DNA from: Eurosta solidaginis
Taxonomy: Eukaryota; Arthropoda; Insecta; Diptera; Tephritidae
NCBI RefSeq assembly: GCF_040869045.1
Contig: NC_090322.1
Location: forward strand, 192,385,477-192,449,476
Length of the DNA: 64,000 nt
Direction: 5' to 3'
The position numbers and the translations under genes are program-made. How positions within the stretch are numbered: position 1 is the first letter of the stretch; every line of letters starts with the position of its first letter. The notes beneath the pieces are model-generated. The model had not been told where the DNA came from. It saw nothing but the letters and a program-made list of their open reading frames with translations, and searched no databases. Shown here piece after piece: positions 43,032 to 54,940 of this stretch.

Positions 43032-44918
43032 ATGCATCCTACGGTCGACAAAGATAGACGGAGAGCCAATAGACGCGCACATAAACACAAATTCAGCGCG
43101 TCACCAATCACCATCACCGCTAAAGAGGTTGAGGACGCCATTGGTCGTGCTAAACCATCCAAAGCAGTGGGCCCAGACGGCATAGCCATGCCGATGCTTA
43201 AAAACCTAGTGAAAAAGGGGTTCAAATATTTAGCGCATGTCTTCAATCTGTCTCTTTCCACCTTTGTCATACCTGAGAAATGGAAAATGGCCAGGGTGGT
43301 CCCGCTACTAAAGCCTGGGAAACCAGCTAACATAGGTGAGTCGTATCGTCCGATATCTCTCCTATCGCCAGTGGCAAAGACGCTTGAAGCCATTTTGCTC
43401 CCTTATTTCCAAGCAAATTTGCAGCTAGCCCCTCATCAGCATGGCTTCAGAAAACTCCATAGCACTACCACCGCGCTGAATGCCATTAGCACCCAGATAA
43501 ATTGCGGTTTAAATCAATACCCCCACCATAGAACAGTACTCGTAGCGCTAGACCTATCAAAAGCTTTTGATACGGTCAACCATGGCTCGTTACTGCAGGA
43601 CCTGGAAGGGTCTACCCTTCCCCCATGTCTTAAAAGGTGGACCGCAAATTATCTGGGTGGTCGGCAGGCATCGGTGCAATTTAGAAACGAAACATCAAAC
43701 CCAAGGAGAATTAAACAGGGTGTGCCACAGGGTGGTGTCCTATCCCCACTTTTGTTTAATTTCTACATATCTAAGCTACCTTCACCACCGGAAGGAGTCA
43801 CAATCGTTTCCTACGCCGATGACTGCACAATAATGGCCACAGGCCCAGGCCCAAAGATCGATGCGCTATGCAATAAAATAAACGGCTACCTCCCTGATCT
43901 CTCCAGTTTTTTCGCCTCGCGAAACCTGGCATTATCACCGACTAAATCTTCCGCGACCTTATTTACAACATGGACGCCCCAAATGTCGACCATTTTGAAC
44001 ATCCACGTCGATGGCACTACGCTACCGACTGTCCGACCCCCCAAAATCTTGAGTGTGACGTTTGATCAGGATCTACATTTTGGTGAGCACGCAGCCGCAA
44101 TTGTTCCGAGAATTCAGAGCCGTAACAAAATCCTCAAATCCCCCGCTGGCAGTACTTGGGGAAAAGATAAAGAAACGCTCATGACTACATACAAAGCAAT
44201 TAGCCAGCCGATTACGTGCTACTCGTCACCCATATGGTCGTCAAGCCAAAAAATCACCCACTGGAAGAAACTACAGGCCTGCCAAAATACTGCTCTCAGA
44301 ATCGCCACGGGCTGTCTTCTTATGTCCCCAGAACACCATCTGCATAATGAGGCGAGAATACTCCCCATCAGGGAGAGAAATGAGATGCTCACCAAACAGT
44401 TCCTGTTGAATACCCAGAAACCTGGGCATCCCAACAGACATCTGATTGATGAACCAGCACCGCATAGGGTCTTAAGGAGTCATCTCCGTAAGCATTTTGA
44501 GGAAATACGGCACCTGAGAACCCAGCCGTATGAAGTGAAAAAACACAAGCAGGTCCTTGGTGAACTCCACAAACAGGCGTCGGACCTTTATGCCGGGAAT
44601 TGCCCGGTGAATCCAGTACTTAACGAAAATTATCCAAAACTTGGGGAAGAGGAACGCATACTCCCCAGGGAAACGCGCGCCACTCTTGCTCAACTTCGTT
44701 CTGGATACTGTAACAGGTTAAACTCTTACCTATCCAGAATCAACCCCGACATACAAAATGTATGCCCCGCTTGCAATGTGTCCCCACATGACACCAACCA
44801 TCTCTTCAATTGTAATGTGGAACCAACGCCTCTAACACCCCTTTCCTTGCGGTCCACCCCTGTTGAAACGGCAAGTTTCCTTGGACTCCCGTTAGAGGAT
44901 ATTGATGACAATTTGTGA
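43032..44918 (+). CDS. Jockey-type reverse transcriptase, intact 628-codon frame
   Basis: Reverse transcriptase of the element. Blocks in order: KAVGPDGIAMPMLKNL, SYRPISLLSPVAKTLE, QHGFRKLHSTTTAL, VALDLSKAFDTVNH (motif A), RRIKQGVPQGGVLSPLLF (motif B), VSYADDCTIMA (catalytic YADD), then thumb and C-terminal region with a CPAC-x4-HDTNHLFNC zinc motif and the end SFLGLPLEDIDDNL. The ATG at 43032 is where the frame becomes readable after an upstream deletion and is not a natural start. No RNase H domain is present. No stop or frameshift is visible inside, so the domain could still be active if expressed. Confidence 0.8.
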   Translation: MHPTVDKDRRRANRRAHKHKFSASPITITAKEVEDAIGRAKPSKAVGPDGIAMPMLKNLVKKGFKYLAHVFNLSLSTFVIPEKWKMARVVPLLKPGKPANIGESYRPISLLSPVAKTLEAILLPYFQANLQLAPHQHGFRKLHSTTTALNAISTQINCGLNQYPHHRTVLVALDLSKAFDTVNHGSLLQDLEGSTLPPCLKRWTANYLGGRQASVQFRNETSNPRRIKQGVPQGGVLSPLLFNFYISKLPSPPEGVTIVSYADDCTIMATGPGPKIDALCNKINGYLPDLSSFFASRNLALSPTKSSATLFTTWTPQMSTILNIHVDGTTLPTVRPPKILSVTFDQDLHFGEHAAAIVPRIQSRNKILKSPAGSTWGKDKETLMTTYKAISQPITCYSSPIWSSSQKITHWKKLQACQNTALRIATGCLLMSPEHHLHNEARILPIRERNEMLTKQFLLNTQKPGHPNRHLIDEPAPHRVLRSHLRKHFEEIRHLRTQPYEVKKHKQVLGELHKQASDLYAGNCPVNPVLNENYPKLGEEERILPRETRATLAQLRSGYCNRLNSYLSRINPDIQNVCPACNVSPHDTNHLFNCNVEPTPLTPLSLRSTPVETASFLGLPLEDIDDNL

Positions 44919-44970
44919 TCGGTCGCGGCTATTAGGTGGGGCGAGCATTGCTACAATAACAACAACAACC

Positions 44971-45700
44971 TCAATTGTGGTAAAAATTCGGCGGACTATG
45001 TTCAATCTAATCGTCATACGTTAGTCTAACGTAGTTTGTACATATGCGTTAAAAAAAAATAAATAACCATACTGACAAGCTATTCCCTAACTTGTCTCCT
45101 TCACGGGCGTATATTCGTGTATCACATTCTCGAATACTTTCTTATCTTCGCCATAATATTTATAAGTATTACCAATAACAGGCATTGTGGGAGAGTAGCG
45201 TGCTTTCTTACCATGTCAAGGGTCATATGCTACGATAGGTAACATCAAACACGAAAATGCTCAAAGAAAAGTATATAAAGGTGCGATAGTCCCCGGCTGT
45301 GCTTTGGAAAACCCTCCAAAAGCGAAAACTAATGCGCTCGAGAAGATATCGAAGTCTATGAATGGAATTGCTCGTAACAGCTGAACGAAAGCAGCGTTAA
45401 GAAAGACAAGCAGTCCCGTTTAATTTGTTGCAAGTTTATCAGGCGTAAAAATGACTCCACCGCTAGGTTCTCAGCTACAACCCAGAATTTGTCAATCCGT
45501 TCTTTTGCTCATATGCAATGAGGATTAGGAAGCATTCTAGCGGAAAAAGACTTAGTTTCTTCATCGGTACTATCTGATAATAATATCGAGGATATCGACG
45601 ACGCTTAAAAGCTCCAAGTCTCGAAAGCTGTTAAATAATTTAGAACCGAAGTTACCAGCCCTCCATTTTTTGGCTAGAATTGGAAGCGTATTTTTTCAAG
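44971..45700. other. no recognised feature
   Basis: No terminal repeats. A short word TAGCGTGCTTTCTTACCA at 45200 resembles the SINE head but the rest does not follow. Small pieces of readable frame near 45290-45680 do not resemble a family I know. Confidence 0.45.
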
Positions 45701-45704
45701 AATA

Positions 45705-46098
45705 GGAGTTAAGTAACCGGATTCCGATAAGTAACAGTATTCAGATTAGTAACCGGAACCAGATAAGTAACCGGATAAGTAAACGTATCCAGATTAGCCG
45801 ATGGATTCACATAAACCACCCGATTCAGATAAATATCCGGATCCAGATGAGTAGCCGGATCCAGAAAAGTTACCTGATTAGATAAACAACCCGGTCCAGA
45901 TAGGTATCCAGATCAAAATAAGTAGTCTGATCTTGATTAATCATCCTGATACGTAACCGGGACGAGATAAGTACCCGGATTGAATAAATAACCGTATCCA
46001 TATAAGTACCCGGACCCAGATAAGTAGTGTGATTTAGGTAGGTTGCCGGATTCAGGTAAGTAACCAGATCTATATAAATAACACTATCTAGATAAGCA
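45705..46098. repeat. ~18-bp minisatellite, left part
   Basis: Degenerate repetition of CCAGATAAGTAACCGGAT, about 20 units. It is interrupted at 46098 by a non-LTR element and resumes at 51486. Confidence 0.85.
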
Positions 46099-46600
46099 GT
46101 CATAGTCAGTTGGCAACACTCGTACTTGTCAGATGTGTTTTCTTTCATATCCAAAGTCGAGATAAAATTTCTAAAGTTTAAAAAGTTTACAAGGTGTAAA
46201 AAGTGATTTTGTTACATATATCGAGACTGTTCTTGTCTCAGCTCTAGGGGTAAGCGAATTCAACTAAATAAGTGAAAAATAAAACATTTCTATAAAAAGA
46301 AGCCCATATAAAAGTAACATTTATACAAACAACAACAACACAAATTGTCGCCCACATATTTTTAAGCGCCTTCGCCAAATCAGCTGATAGAGTTAGCCGT
46401 GGAACAGGAAAACTGTCAGAAATAGAAGTGTGGAACGTAGGCTCTGTTTCGCGTCAGCTGGAAAGGGTGTAGAAGTTAAGTTCAGCTTTTCAAGTTCGCC
46501 GAGATCGATGTGGAACGTAAGCTTATTTATTTTAGCTAGATAGTACTGTTGTGGAAAGTAGGCTGGTTACTTGCAGACAGCAAGAACACAATCCAAAAAT

Positions 46601-47695
46601 ATGAGTTCCACAGCAACTATAATAAAAGCTATCAGCGACATCTCAAATGAAATACAGCGTCTAATTCAAGATTCCGGCAATGTTAAGAGAGAAATAAAAA
46701 CTGGCGTAATCAATCAAACAACGAAACTCATGGCTCTCATCCCCACCATTGAAGCACTTTTGCTAAATGAAAAAAATGATGATCCTGCTAACACCTCGGT
46801 CAATGTACGTGCCACAATAAGAGATGAGTTCTCTCTGCTAATACAATCTTTGAATTCAAACAATGAGTCCCCTAATGCAAGTTATGCAAACGTAGCCAAA
46901 TCAGGAGATAAAAAATGCAATCCAGCAATTGTAATCAGCTCAACTAAGGATAATCAAAATCACTCGGCTTTGTTAAATAGTTTTAAAAAAAGTGTATCAT
47001 TTAAAGATACCAATTTTGCTCCATTAAAAATAGCCCCTGTGTCAAATAACAAAGTTTGAATCGAGTTCGACAACTTAGAGCAACGCGATGCAACAATGAA
47101 TAAGTTATCAAATGTATCTGACATTAGAGCAGAGAATGCAAAAACTAGAAGGCCATTAGTGATTATAAAAGGAATATCGAAAGAAGTGCAAGTAGACGAA
47201 CTCGTTCCGATTATCAGAAACCAAAACCCCAATGAAGGCTCAGCCATGATGGAAGACAGCGATATAAAACTGCGCTTTGTGAAGCGAAATCGCCGAAACC
47301 CTGATTTTATGTTCAATGCTGTCCTTGAAGTAAGTCCCCTAGTCCGTAAAACAATGCTTGTGTCTGAGCGGCTTAACATAGACTATCAGCGTGTTAACGT
47401 ATCCGACTTTAGTGCCTTTCTGCAATGTTTCCAATGTCTCCAATTTGGACACACCAAGAGTAAATGTACTTCTCAAAGCGCACCCTGCTCCCACTGCGCA
47501 AGCAAGGAACACCAATTCGGGAATTGCCCCTTTAAAAAAGATTGCGAAAAGCTAAGGTGTTTCAATTGCTTAGAGCGAAATGAATCATCAAACACAAAAG
47601 TCGATGTAAAGCATTCCACGACCAGTGTTAAATACTGCCCGCAACTTAAAGCAATTCAACAGCGTATTAACGCACGGACCGATTATGGGTGTTAA
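46601..47695 (+). pseudogene. LOA/I-type ORF1 (Gag-like, CCHC zinc knuckles), one stop
   Basis: ORF1 protein, expected to coat the element RNA. The first ATG of the frame is at 46601. An N-terminal helical half is followed by TGA at 47057 (expected Arg, CGA), then the same frame continues to 47695. Zinc knuckles near the C-terminus: CFQCLQFGHTKSKC and CSHCASKEHQFGNC (both C-x2-C-x4-H-x4-C) and a third, incomplete one starting CFNC. The end overlaps the ORF2 start by 11 bases (ATGGGTGTTAA). Confidence 0.8.
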
Positions 47696-50600
47696 GCCCC
47701 TAAAATGCATACAAGTCAATGTTAACCACTGCTATACTGCATAAAAAGAGCTACTACAATATTTTACGTCCCACTCTATAGATATAGCATTATGTAGCAA
47801 ACCGCCAATGTACAAAGATAGTACAATTAGCTCCACAAGTGGTATCTTAACTTTCCAATTTCCTGCAGAGAACAGAAGAGTCAAAGCTTGCATTTTAGTT
47901 AAAGAGTCTATAGGTACATCTTTGGGCATGTCACAGTTTTCAACGCCAAATTTAAGTGTCATAAGGCTTCATATTGACAATCGCCAGTTATTCGTTGGGA
48001 GCGCTTACGTGGAGCCCGTAGTAGACAAATTTTACACAATGACCTCAATCAGCAATTTTCTCGAGAAAACAGCGTCCTCACTGCAGCTACTTGGAGGCGA
48101 CTTTAACGGATGGCACACCTCATGGGGCTCAAATAATGATAACGAACGTGGTACTTTGTTAGCAAACATGATTTCGTCTAGAAGTATGTCAGTCTGTAAC
48201 GAGGGTAACGTAGCCACATTCAACGCTATCCGTCATGGCATATCTGCCACGTCAATTGTAGACATAACCATTGCCTCAGAGAGCCTTGTACAGCGTATTG
48301 TTGACTGGCGCGTCGATTTCGAAGCAATGCAAAATTCAGACCACAACGCCATAACATTTAAAATCATAAAAAATTATAAGACTCAAGCATCAACAAGCAA
48401 TTCGACTTATATGTATAATATTAAATCCGCCCATTGGGATCAATTTAATGCCACCTTGAAAAGTTGCGTTGAAGAATCAAATATACTTAACACCAATTTT
48501 CAAAACTGCACCTACCACGTAATAGATAACGTTGTAACAAGTCTAACCAATAGTATAAAATTTGCATGCGATAACTCAATGAAGATAAGGCGCGGTTCTA
48601 AACCATACAACCCTTGGTGGAACAAAGACCTACAAGCGCTTAAAGAAAAGTGTATAAAACTTCACCACAGACTGAATAGGCTGTCCAAGCAAGGTAGGCC
48701 ATTAGAAAAAACTGCTAAAATGCACTCCGATGCAAAGCGCGAGTATGCAGCAACACTGAAGGCAGCTTCAATACAAAATTTCAGGGATTTTTGCAAAAAC
48801 CAGGGTAAAGAAGATGTTTGGTCGGTCACAAATAGAATTATAAAAGATGCACCCGTACAGCGTCCGCCCACGACACTTCACCATGCAGGAAGTACCACAG
48901 AGACCAGTATCGAAACAGCAAATGTTCTACTGCAGCACTTCTACCCAGACGATTGTGAAGACATAACCATAAGCCAGCGTGAAATCCGCAGTCAGGTAAA
49001 AAATAGCATAAGTACACCTGACGACAAAGACTTCACAGAAGCCGAGGTCGTCGAGGCTATTAATACAATGAACCCTAATAGAGCTCCTGGATTAGATCAC
49101 CTGACATCGGATATATGCTTGGAGGTAATCAAAGATTATCCTGATTTAATAACTAAACTATACAACGCTTGTTTAAAAATTGGTTACTTTCCGAAGGCAT
49201 GGAAAGAAGCGTATGTCAAAGTGATACCAAAAACCAATAAAGTGGCTGGAGATGTATCATCATATAGACCAATAGGGCTTTTACCAATATTAGGCAAAGT
49301 GTTGGAAAAACTACTCACTAAGCGTTTAAATTTCCACTTAGAAAGCAATAATTTGTGGTGTAATAAGAAATTTGGATTTAAACAGCAAACGTCGACAACC
49401 GACGCGTTATACAACGCAATCTATCATATAAAAGAAAGAAGAAGCAAGAAATGCCAGGTGATTTGCGTCTCTATTGACATCAAAGCCGCTTTTGATAATG
49501 CTTGGTGGCCCATACTTTTTAAACAGCTGGAATGCCAACGTACTCCATCAAATATTTATAACTTAATTAAAAGCTATCTAGATAACCGATCGGTTAGATT
49601 AGAATATGCTGATGCCACTGCCAAAAAATCAATGTCAAAAGGATGTATCCAAGGTTCCATATGTGGCCCTACATTTTGGAACATAATTTTAGATAGCCTA
49701 TTTACCATGTCACTACCAAATGGATGCCAAATTCAAGCATTTGCCGATGATGTGCTCCTTACCGTGGCCGCAAAAACACGCGCGGAGCTCGAATGTATAG
49801 CTAATGCTGCTTTATGCCAAATACATCAATGGGGAAACGATGTCAAACTACAATTTGGTGATGATAAAACGAAGGCAATAGCGTTTACACAAAAATCAGG
49901 AACAGCAAAAATTTACTTAAATGGAACTAACTTGCCGTTCGTAGAGTCTATAAAACTTCTCGGAGTTATAATAGATAACAATTTAAATTTTATCAGCCAT
50001 GCACGCTATATCATTGGAAAAACGCAACGAATTTTTAATAATATATGCAAATATGTGAGACCCACATGGGGAATTCATGCCGAAAATGTTGCGATAATAT
50101 ACAGATAAGTTGTCGAGCCCATGATTACTAACGCATCAAGTGTCTGGGGAGGAGCAACTAACTACTACTGCTTCCGTAAGCTTCTCCGATCTTTTCAAAG
50201 AAGTTTTGCTATAAGAGCGATACGTGGCTTTCACACTGTGTCCGCAACTTCTGCACTAGCACTAGCTGCGTTCACGCCACTCCATCTTAAAGTTGCAGAA
50301 ATAAGCAAAGTATACGAGGTCAGAAAACAAGGCGGAAAACCTGGGTTACCAGTAGAAGTTGATTTAGATAGAGATATACATCCGAAAGACTTGCTACACC
50401 CAGCCGATCGGCAAACCATTGAATATAGCAAAATCAGTAGACATGTCGAAATTGATGGCTTAATAGCACATCATACCACACAGATCTTTACAGACGGAAG
50501 CAAACTATAAACGGGAGAATGCGGATCGGCCTTTGTTATCATCCATCCAGATGGAACTTCTGAAAAAGAAATATTTAAGCTTCACAATGTATGCAGCGTG

Positions 50601-51350
50601 TTCCAAGCTGAAGCGTACGCAATCGATTCTGCGCTATTCTGGGCTCAAAGGTACTTGGCAACACAAAACCTACACATTTTTAGTGATAGCCAATCATGTC
50701 TTGAAGCTATCAAAAATAGAAGCAGTACGACGCCATTAATAGCGTCAATACATAAGCGGTTGTTCTTTCTACGTCAAAAAAACAAAATTAATTTCTCTTG
50801 GGTAAAAGCTCATACTGGTATCGACGTAAATGAGCAAGCAGATAAAGCAGTCAAGGAAGCGGGAGGTCTGACAACAAGTCCTGTTTACAAAAAGTTTCCA
50901 ATTACCTATACTAAAGCAATTATTCAACAAGAAACGCAAGAAGCATGGCGTCGTGAATACACAGACGAGTCGACAGGCAGTACCACAAAAATGTTCTTCC
51001 AGGCGCCAAAAGAAGCAGAGATATATAGTGAAAGATTTGGAATTTCATTCGAAATGACGCAGTGCTTAACTGGTCACAGTTTCTGCAAAGCCTACTTGAA
51101 GCGCTTCCATATTATTGATACAGACTTATGTCCATGCAACGAAGGAGAAGCACAGTCAATTACTCACTTAATCTACTCGTGTCCCAGGTACCAGAATGCG
51201 AGAAGAATTCATGAAACCCTTTGCAAGGAGCTCAACATACAACCATACAACATAATAGATATTTCACGGAATCAAGAATTGATCGAGTCTTTCAAGAAAT
51301 TTATTAGTAATATATTTAGTACACTAAAAATCTTTAATTCATTGCAATAA
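47685..51350 (+). pseudogene. LOA/I-type ORF2: endonuclease, reverse transcriptase, RNase H; three stops
   Basis: ATG 47685 gives MGVKPLKCIQVNVNHCYTA, the start of an APE endonuclease. The same frame runs to 51350 with TAA at 47742, 50106 and 50508 and no frameshift. Endonuclease: LLGGDFNGWHTSWGS, SIVDITIAS and NSDHNAITF. Reverse transcriptase: NRAPGLDHLTSDI, SYRPIGLLPILGKVLE, KFGFKQQTSTTDAL, VSIDIKAAFDNAWW, SKGCIQGSICGPTFWN and FADDVLL (FADD catalytic block). RNase H: IFTDGSKL, VFQAEAYAI, IFSDSQSCLEAI, WVKAHTGIDVNEQADKAV. C-terminus: CPCNEGEAQSITHLIYSC. RNase H with this polymerase type suggests LOA or I. All domains are complete apart from the stops. Confidence 0.85.
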
Positions 51351-51485
51351 CAAATATTCATTACTGTATGCTAAGTTAAATACCTGAAATTTAAACTCAC
51401 GTCTGTATCCAGTTGCAAGATACAAGAAAAGAAATAATACATTTTCTCGAAGCGCGGCTAGCGTGTAGAGACCTAAGGAAAAAAA

Positions 51486-52080
51486 ATCTAGATAAGCAAG
51501 CGGATCCCGATAAATAACCAGAACAGATATATAAAGGGATCCAAATAAGTAACCGGATCCTGATAAGTAACCGGATAGTGACAAGTAACCATATCCAAAT
51601 AAGTAACCGGAACTAGACAAGACATGGTTCCCAAACAATAATAGGTTCCAAAGTAATAAATTTTCCGAAACAAAAAATCGGTTCCGGATTACTAGTTGAA
51701 TGGAATAAAACACGCTCCTTCTTAATAATCGAAAAAACAATCGGAATCGAAAAAATAATGGGTTTCGCAGCAATAATCCGTTTCTAAACGAATATATATA
51801 TAGCAGAAGTAACTATTACCGAAAACGTAACGACACAATTTCGGTATCTAAACAACAAAAGATTTCCAAACAATAATTAACAAGCGGTGCCGAAAAAATA
51901 ACCAGTTTGAAGCAGGATTCGGTTCCGAAAAGGCTACCAGAAACAGAGTCGAGTTAGAAAAATAACCAGTTGAGAAAAAGTTACCGTCATAGAAAAAATA
52001 AACGGTATAGAAATTGTATCCGGTATAGAAAAGAAATCGATTTCAAAAAAGTAAACGGTTAAAAAAGTAATCGCTCTAAA
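51486..52080. repeat. ~18-bp minisatellite, right part, degenerating
   Basis: Continues the array of 45705-46098. Up to about 51660 units such as AAATAAGTAACCGGATCC are clear. Further right the units turn into diverged words around CCGGT, TTCCGAAA and GAAAAAGTAA. Confidence 0.75.
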
Positions 52081-52129
52081 AGAAATAAGTCGTGTATATA
52101 GGTTTTGGCAGAACCAGGGGAAATGCCCT

Positions 52130-52525
52130 TTAGCAATGTCAGTTTTAATTTTATTAAATATTTTTGGGAAAAACAAAGGCAGCGTCACATCAGATTGATG
52201 CTTGTTTCGATTTTACCACGTCAATCTCCCCAAAGCCATTTCTCGCGGCTGAAGAATTCGAACCCGCACTTCTATAATGATCAACCTATACGAAATTATA
52301 AATATATAAAGCAAAACCAACTGGAACACTGTTCTATAACAACAAGATGTAGTTTTGGTCTAGTCTGTTTGTCAGTAGATCGATTATCGCAGGAGTGCGG
52401 GCTCGGAATTCGAATAAAACTCCTGGGAGAAAGGTCTTTCAAGAGATTAACAAGCTACACTTGAATCAGTTGTCAGATTTCTCGTTTCGATTACGTGTTG
52501 CATAAGTATTTTTCCAAATATATTT
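52130..52525. mobile_element. diverged palindromic element related to 5872-6354
   Basis: Left arm (52140-52290) and inverse of the right arm (52360-52515) share AAATAT-TTTGG-AAAA, GTTTCGATT, CAATCTC, AAAG-C and GAATTCGAACCCGCAC-like words, but with many differences. The block order matches the element at 5.9 kb. Confidence 0.55.
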
Positions 52526-52655
52526 AACGGTATTTTTTCCAAATCTTCTTAAAAAATATGTTAAGTCTGTACCATGATGCAATAAACCAGAATGGTGAAG
52601 TCAATATTACAAAATGTAGTCACATTTGACAATGCTGGCACTCATAAATTAAGTG

Positions 52656-53065
52656 TTGCTGTTGTTGTTGTAGATATAAGAACACTCACCGAAAGATTTG
52701 GGGAGTTTTATCGATGTTGATGATCCTTTTCCGGATGCGGATCCGGTACGTTCCGGTAACAAGCACCAAGGTACTAGCCCGACCATCTCGGGAACGATTA
52801 AGTATGACCACATAAAACCTTCGAGGACATACCTCCCTCCCACTTCCTACATCCATAAGGAACTTGGCGTCGCCAGAGCCTCGGCTGTTAAAGAAAAAGG
52901 CTTCGCCACGGGTACGTGAGGTTGGCAATTGGGTTGGGGAAACTATATATTGCGCTGATTAATTCAGAGGTTGCCCTTGAATCAATTTGGTATTTTAGAC
53001 GCCACGGGTATATCGACAGGCGGGTATATTCTAAGCCCCCTAACCTCCTGGGGTGCCTCTCCATC
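52656..53065 (-). mobile_element. 3'-end remnant of another non-LTR family
   Basis: On the minus strand it ends in a CAACAACAACAGCAACA tail at 52656-52672, as in other non-LTR elements with ACA tails. Words such as CCGGATACGTTCCGGTAAC, CTCGGGAACGATT and CTTGGCGTCGCCAGAGCC recall a repeat abundant in fly genomes that I know from memory. No protein domain is readable. Confidence 0.5.
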
Positions 53066-54439
53066 TTCCTCTGGTTCTTTTTACTTTTTCGACTCCGCTT
53101 TGACTTCCTTTTCTTTCAATTTCCTCTGTTTTCTCTTCTCTTTTCTTTCATGTCTCCGTTTCCAATTTATAGACATGAAGGGTTTGGCTCCTTTCCGCAC
53201 ATTATATTACTTAGGTATTATACTATGTTCAAACAGAAAAATAAATTTAGGAAATTTCGATTTGAATTGAGTGCTGTTCATACAACTCGATTTAGCTTGC
53301 ACAATAGTAATTTGATAGCTGGTTGGCTCATCTCTACAGCAAGAACATACCTTTGCTCAGACTGTCAAAATAAACACGCACATTATAAGAGAATGAAATG
53401 GAATGAAAACATAAAATTTTGAAATTCTTGTGTGTTGTAAGAAAATGTGTTTAATGTTTTGGTTTCATTTTGAGTTTGCCATCTTCTTTTGACAATCCCT
53501 ACTTCAGTGAAATGAAAGACATAAAATCAGCTGATGTGATGAGCCAACCATATAGTTTAGCCATGCGTAACTGACGTTTAAATGTACTCAATAAACACAC
53601 TTTACAATGTTGCATTTGTAGTTTGAAACAATTTATTACGCATTTTTTTTTTAAATTGGCAATTTATTATTACAATTTATTACATGACAAATTGCGTAAT
53701 AAATTTCCCAAATAGTATAAATTGCCAATTTGGTGTGTGTTTGAACCTAGTATTATGAGGGCCGTCAAATTTTTGTTGTACTACTGACTTCACCTGTTTT
53801 ATTGCGCCATGGTCTATACCTTAAATTCCTGTTGACATGTTTATATAAGTTGCTTTAAATGCTTTTGTACCATTTTCATTTGCATAATATTTATACACAG
53901 AATGCGAGAGAGCAAGTAAAGAATGGCTTTTGTTATAATATATATTTTTTTTAAATAACTCATAAAAATAATACGATCGACTATAAAGCAGAATAGAAGG
54001 TAATGAAAATCATTTTACTTTTATTACTGATTTTTATTGCTGAATGTGAGTAGGAGCTTGAAAAAATAAAATGCAATCTATAAAGCTGCTTATTGAAAAG
54101 CGAGTGGGAAAAGAAAAGATAGCAAAAATAAAATTAGTTTTTAATTTTATTATCCACATCTATTCATTGTTCTACATGTAAAAGTGAAATTATTTTCAAC
54201 GCATTTCGCCTTGTTTTATCATATCTCCGCACAATTTGTTTAAGGGAACCCAATGTTTTATGTGATTATATAGCAATAGCTAGAAATTAAAGTAAAACTT
54301 ACGTACATCTAAAAAAATTATATTTTTGAGTTTACTAGAGCTCTCCCAGAAGTTGGAATAAACTACAACATAGGCAACTTTACCAGAAACAATTAAGTTT
54401 TAAAGGAGCTACGTCTGTTTCATATGAGAAACTACTGAT
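53066..54439. other. mostly unassigned; inverted repeat at 53632-53735
   Basis: 53070-53160 is pyrimidine-rich. At 53632-53735 two inverted pairs, TTTATTACGCA/TGCGTAATAAA and AAATTGGCAATTTAT/ATAAATTGCCAATTT, form an AT-rich foldback. A 168-codon frame at 52916 spans the low-complexity tract and has no known content. Nothing else recognised. Confidence 0.45.
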
Positions 54440-54940
54440 ACCCACAATTTATAATTTTGTTATCGGCTTATTATCGACAGCGAATTATTATCGTCCAGTT
54501 ATCGGCTTGTTACCGCCGATTCAGCGGCTTCTTATCGGCTTGTTATAGATTTGTGAGTGAAGTTTTTATAACATACAGCTAAGTCGTCGATAACAAATAG
54601 GTCTTAGATATGAGCTCAATACATTTTTGATAACAAATTATTAATTGTTCGGCAAGAAATTGATAACTCTTTCAAACCTTATCAATAAAAATGATCGATG
54701 AAACGTCGATTACATTTTGGTAACATATCGATAATTTTTTGATGGCAAAACGATAACCTGTTAAAAATTTTTTGGAAACATATCGATAACATTTTGACAA
54801 AAAAAATTATAATAACAATAAATCGATAAAAACTGAAAAATTGTCGATAAGAAATTAGTAACTCATTTACCATTGTTATTAACAGAAAATTTATAACACT
54901 ACGACAACGAATCGTTAACTCGTCTATAACACATCTATAA
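54440..54940. repeat. second cluster of CGATA-like motifs
   Basis: Recurrent TTATCGGCTTGTTATCG, CATATCGATAAC and TCGATAACA words in both orientations, like the cluster at 13470-13900. Confidence 0.65.

Larger units (their letters stand above)
40860..44970 (+). mobile_element. near full-length Jockey-type non-LTR retrotransposon
   Basis: Order: 5' untranslated part, zinc-finger ORF1 domain, endonuclease, reverse transcriptase and C-terminal zinc motif, then a short 3' end with an ACAATAACAACAACAACC tail at 44952-44970. The 5' limit is an estimate. The frames read as one long polyprotein broken by two frameshifts (about 41890 and 42235) and a small deletion (about 43020). The reverse transcriptase part is uninterrupted, so this is a recent copy. 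The clade is assigned from general appearance only. Confidence 0.75.
46099..51485 (+). mobile_element. complete LOA/I-type non-LTR retrotransposon with 13-bp target duplication
   Basis: The element sits in the 18-bp minisatellite and is bounded by ATCTAGATAAGCA at 46086-46098 and again at 51486-51498. It starts GTCATAGTCAGTTGGC, with TCAGT close to the first base as in the initiator of fly non-LTR elements, and ends in a short A run. It has ORF1 (46601-47695) and ORF2 (47685-51350) that overlap by 11 bases. Total 5387 bp. Both frames are free of frameshifts but carry four stops, all explainable as C-to-T changes. Confidence 0.85.

Noticed and set aside
42429..43393. Reverse-strand frames of 100-219 codons
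   Set aside because: Antisense to the endonuclease and reverse transcriptase of the Jockey-type element.
45200..45240. Possible fourth SINE head (TAGCGTGCTTTCTTACCA)
   Set aside because: Only about 20 bases agree and no B box or body follows.
52916..53422. 168-codon + strand frame
   Set aside because: It crosses a pyrimidine-rich tract and the edge of a non-LTR remnant, has no known motif, and its upstream part belongs to that repeat.
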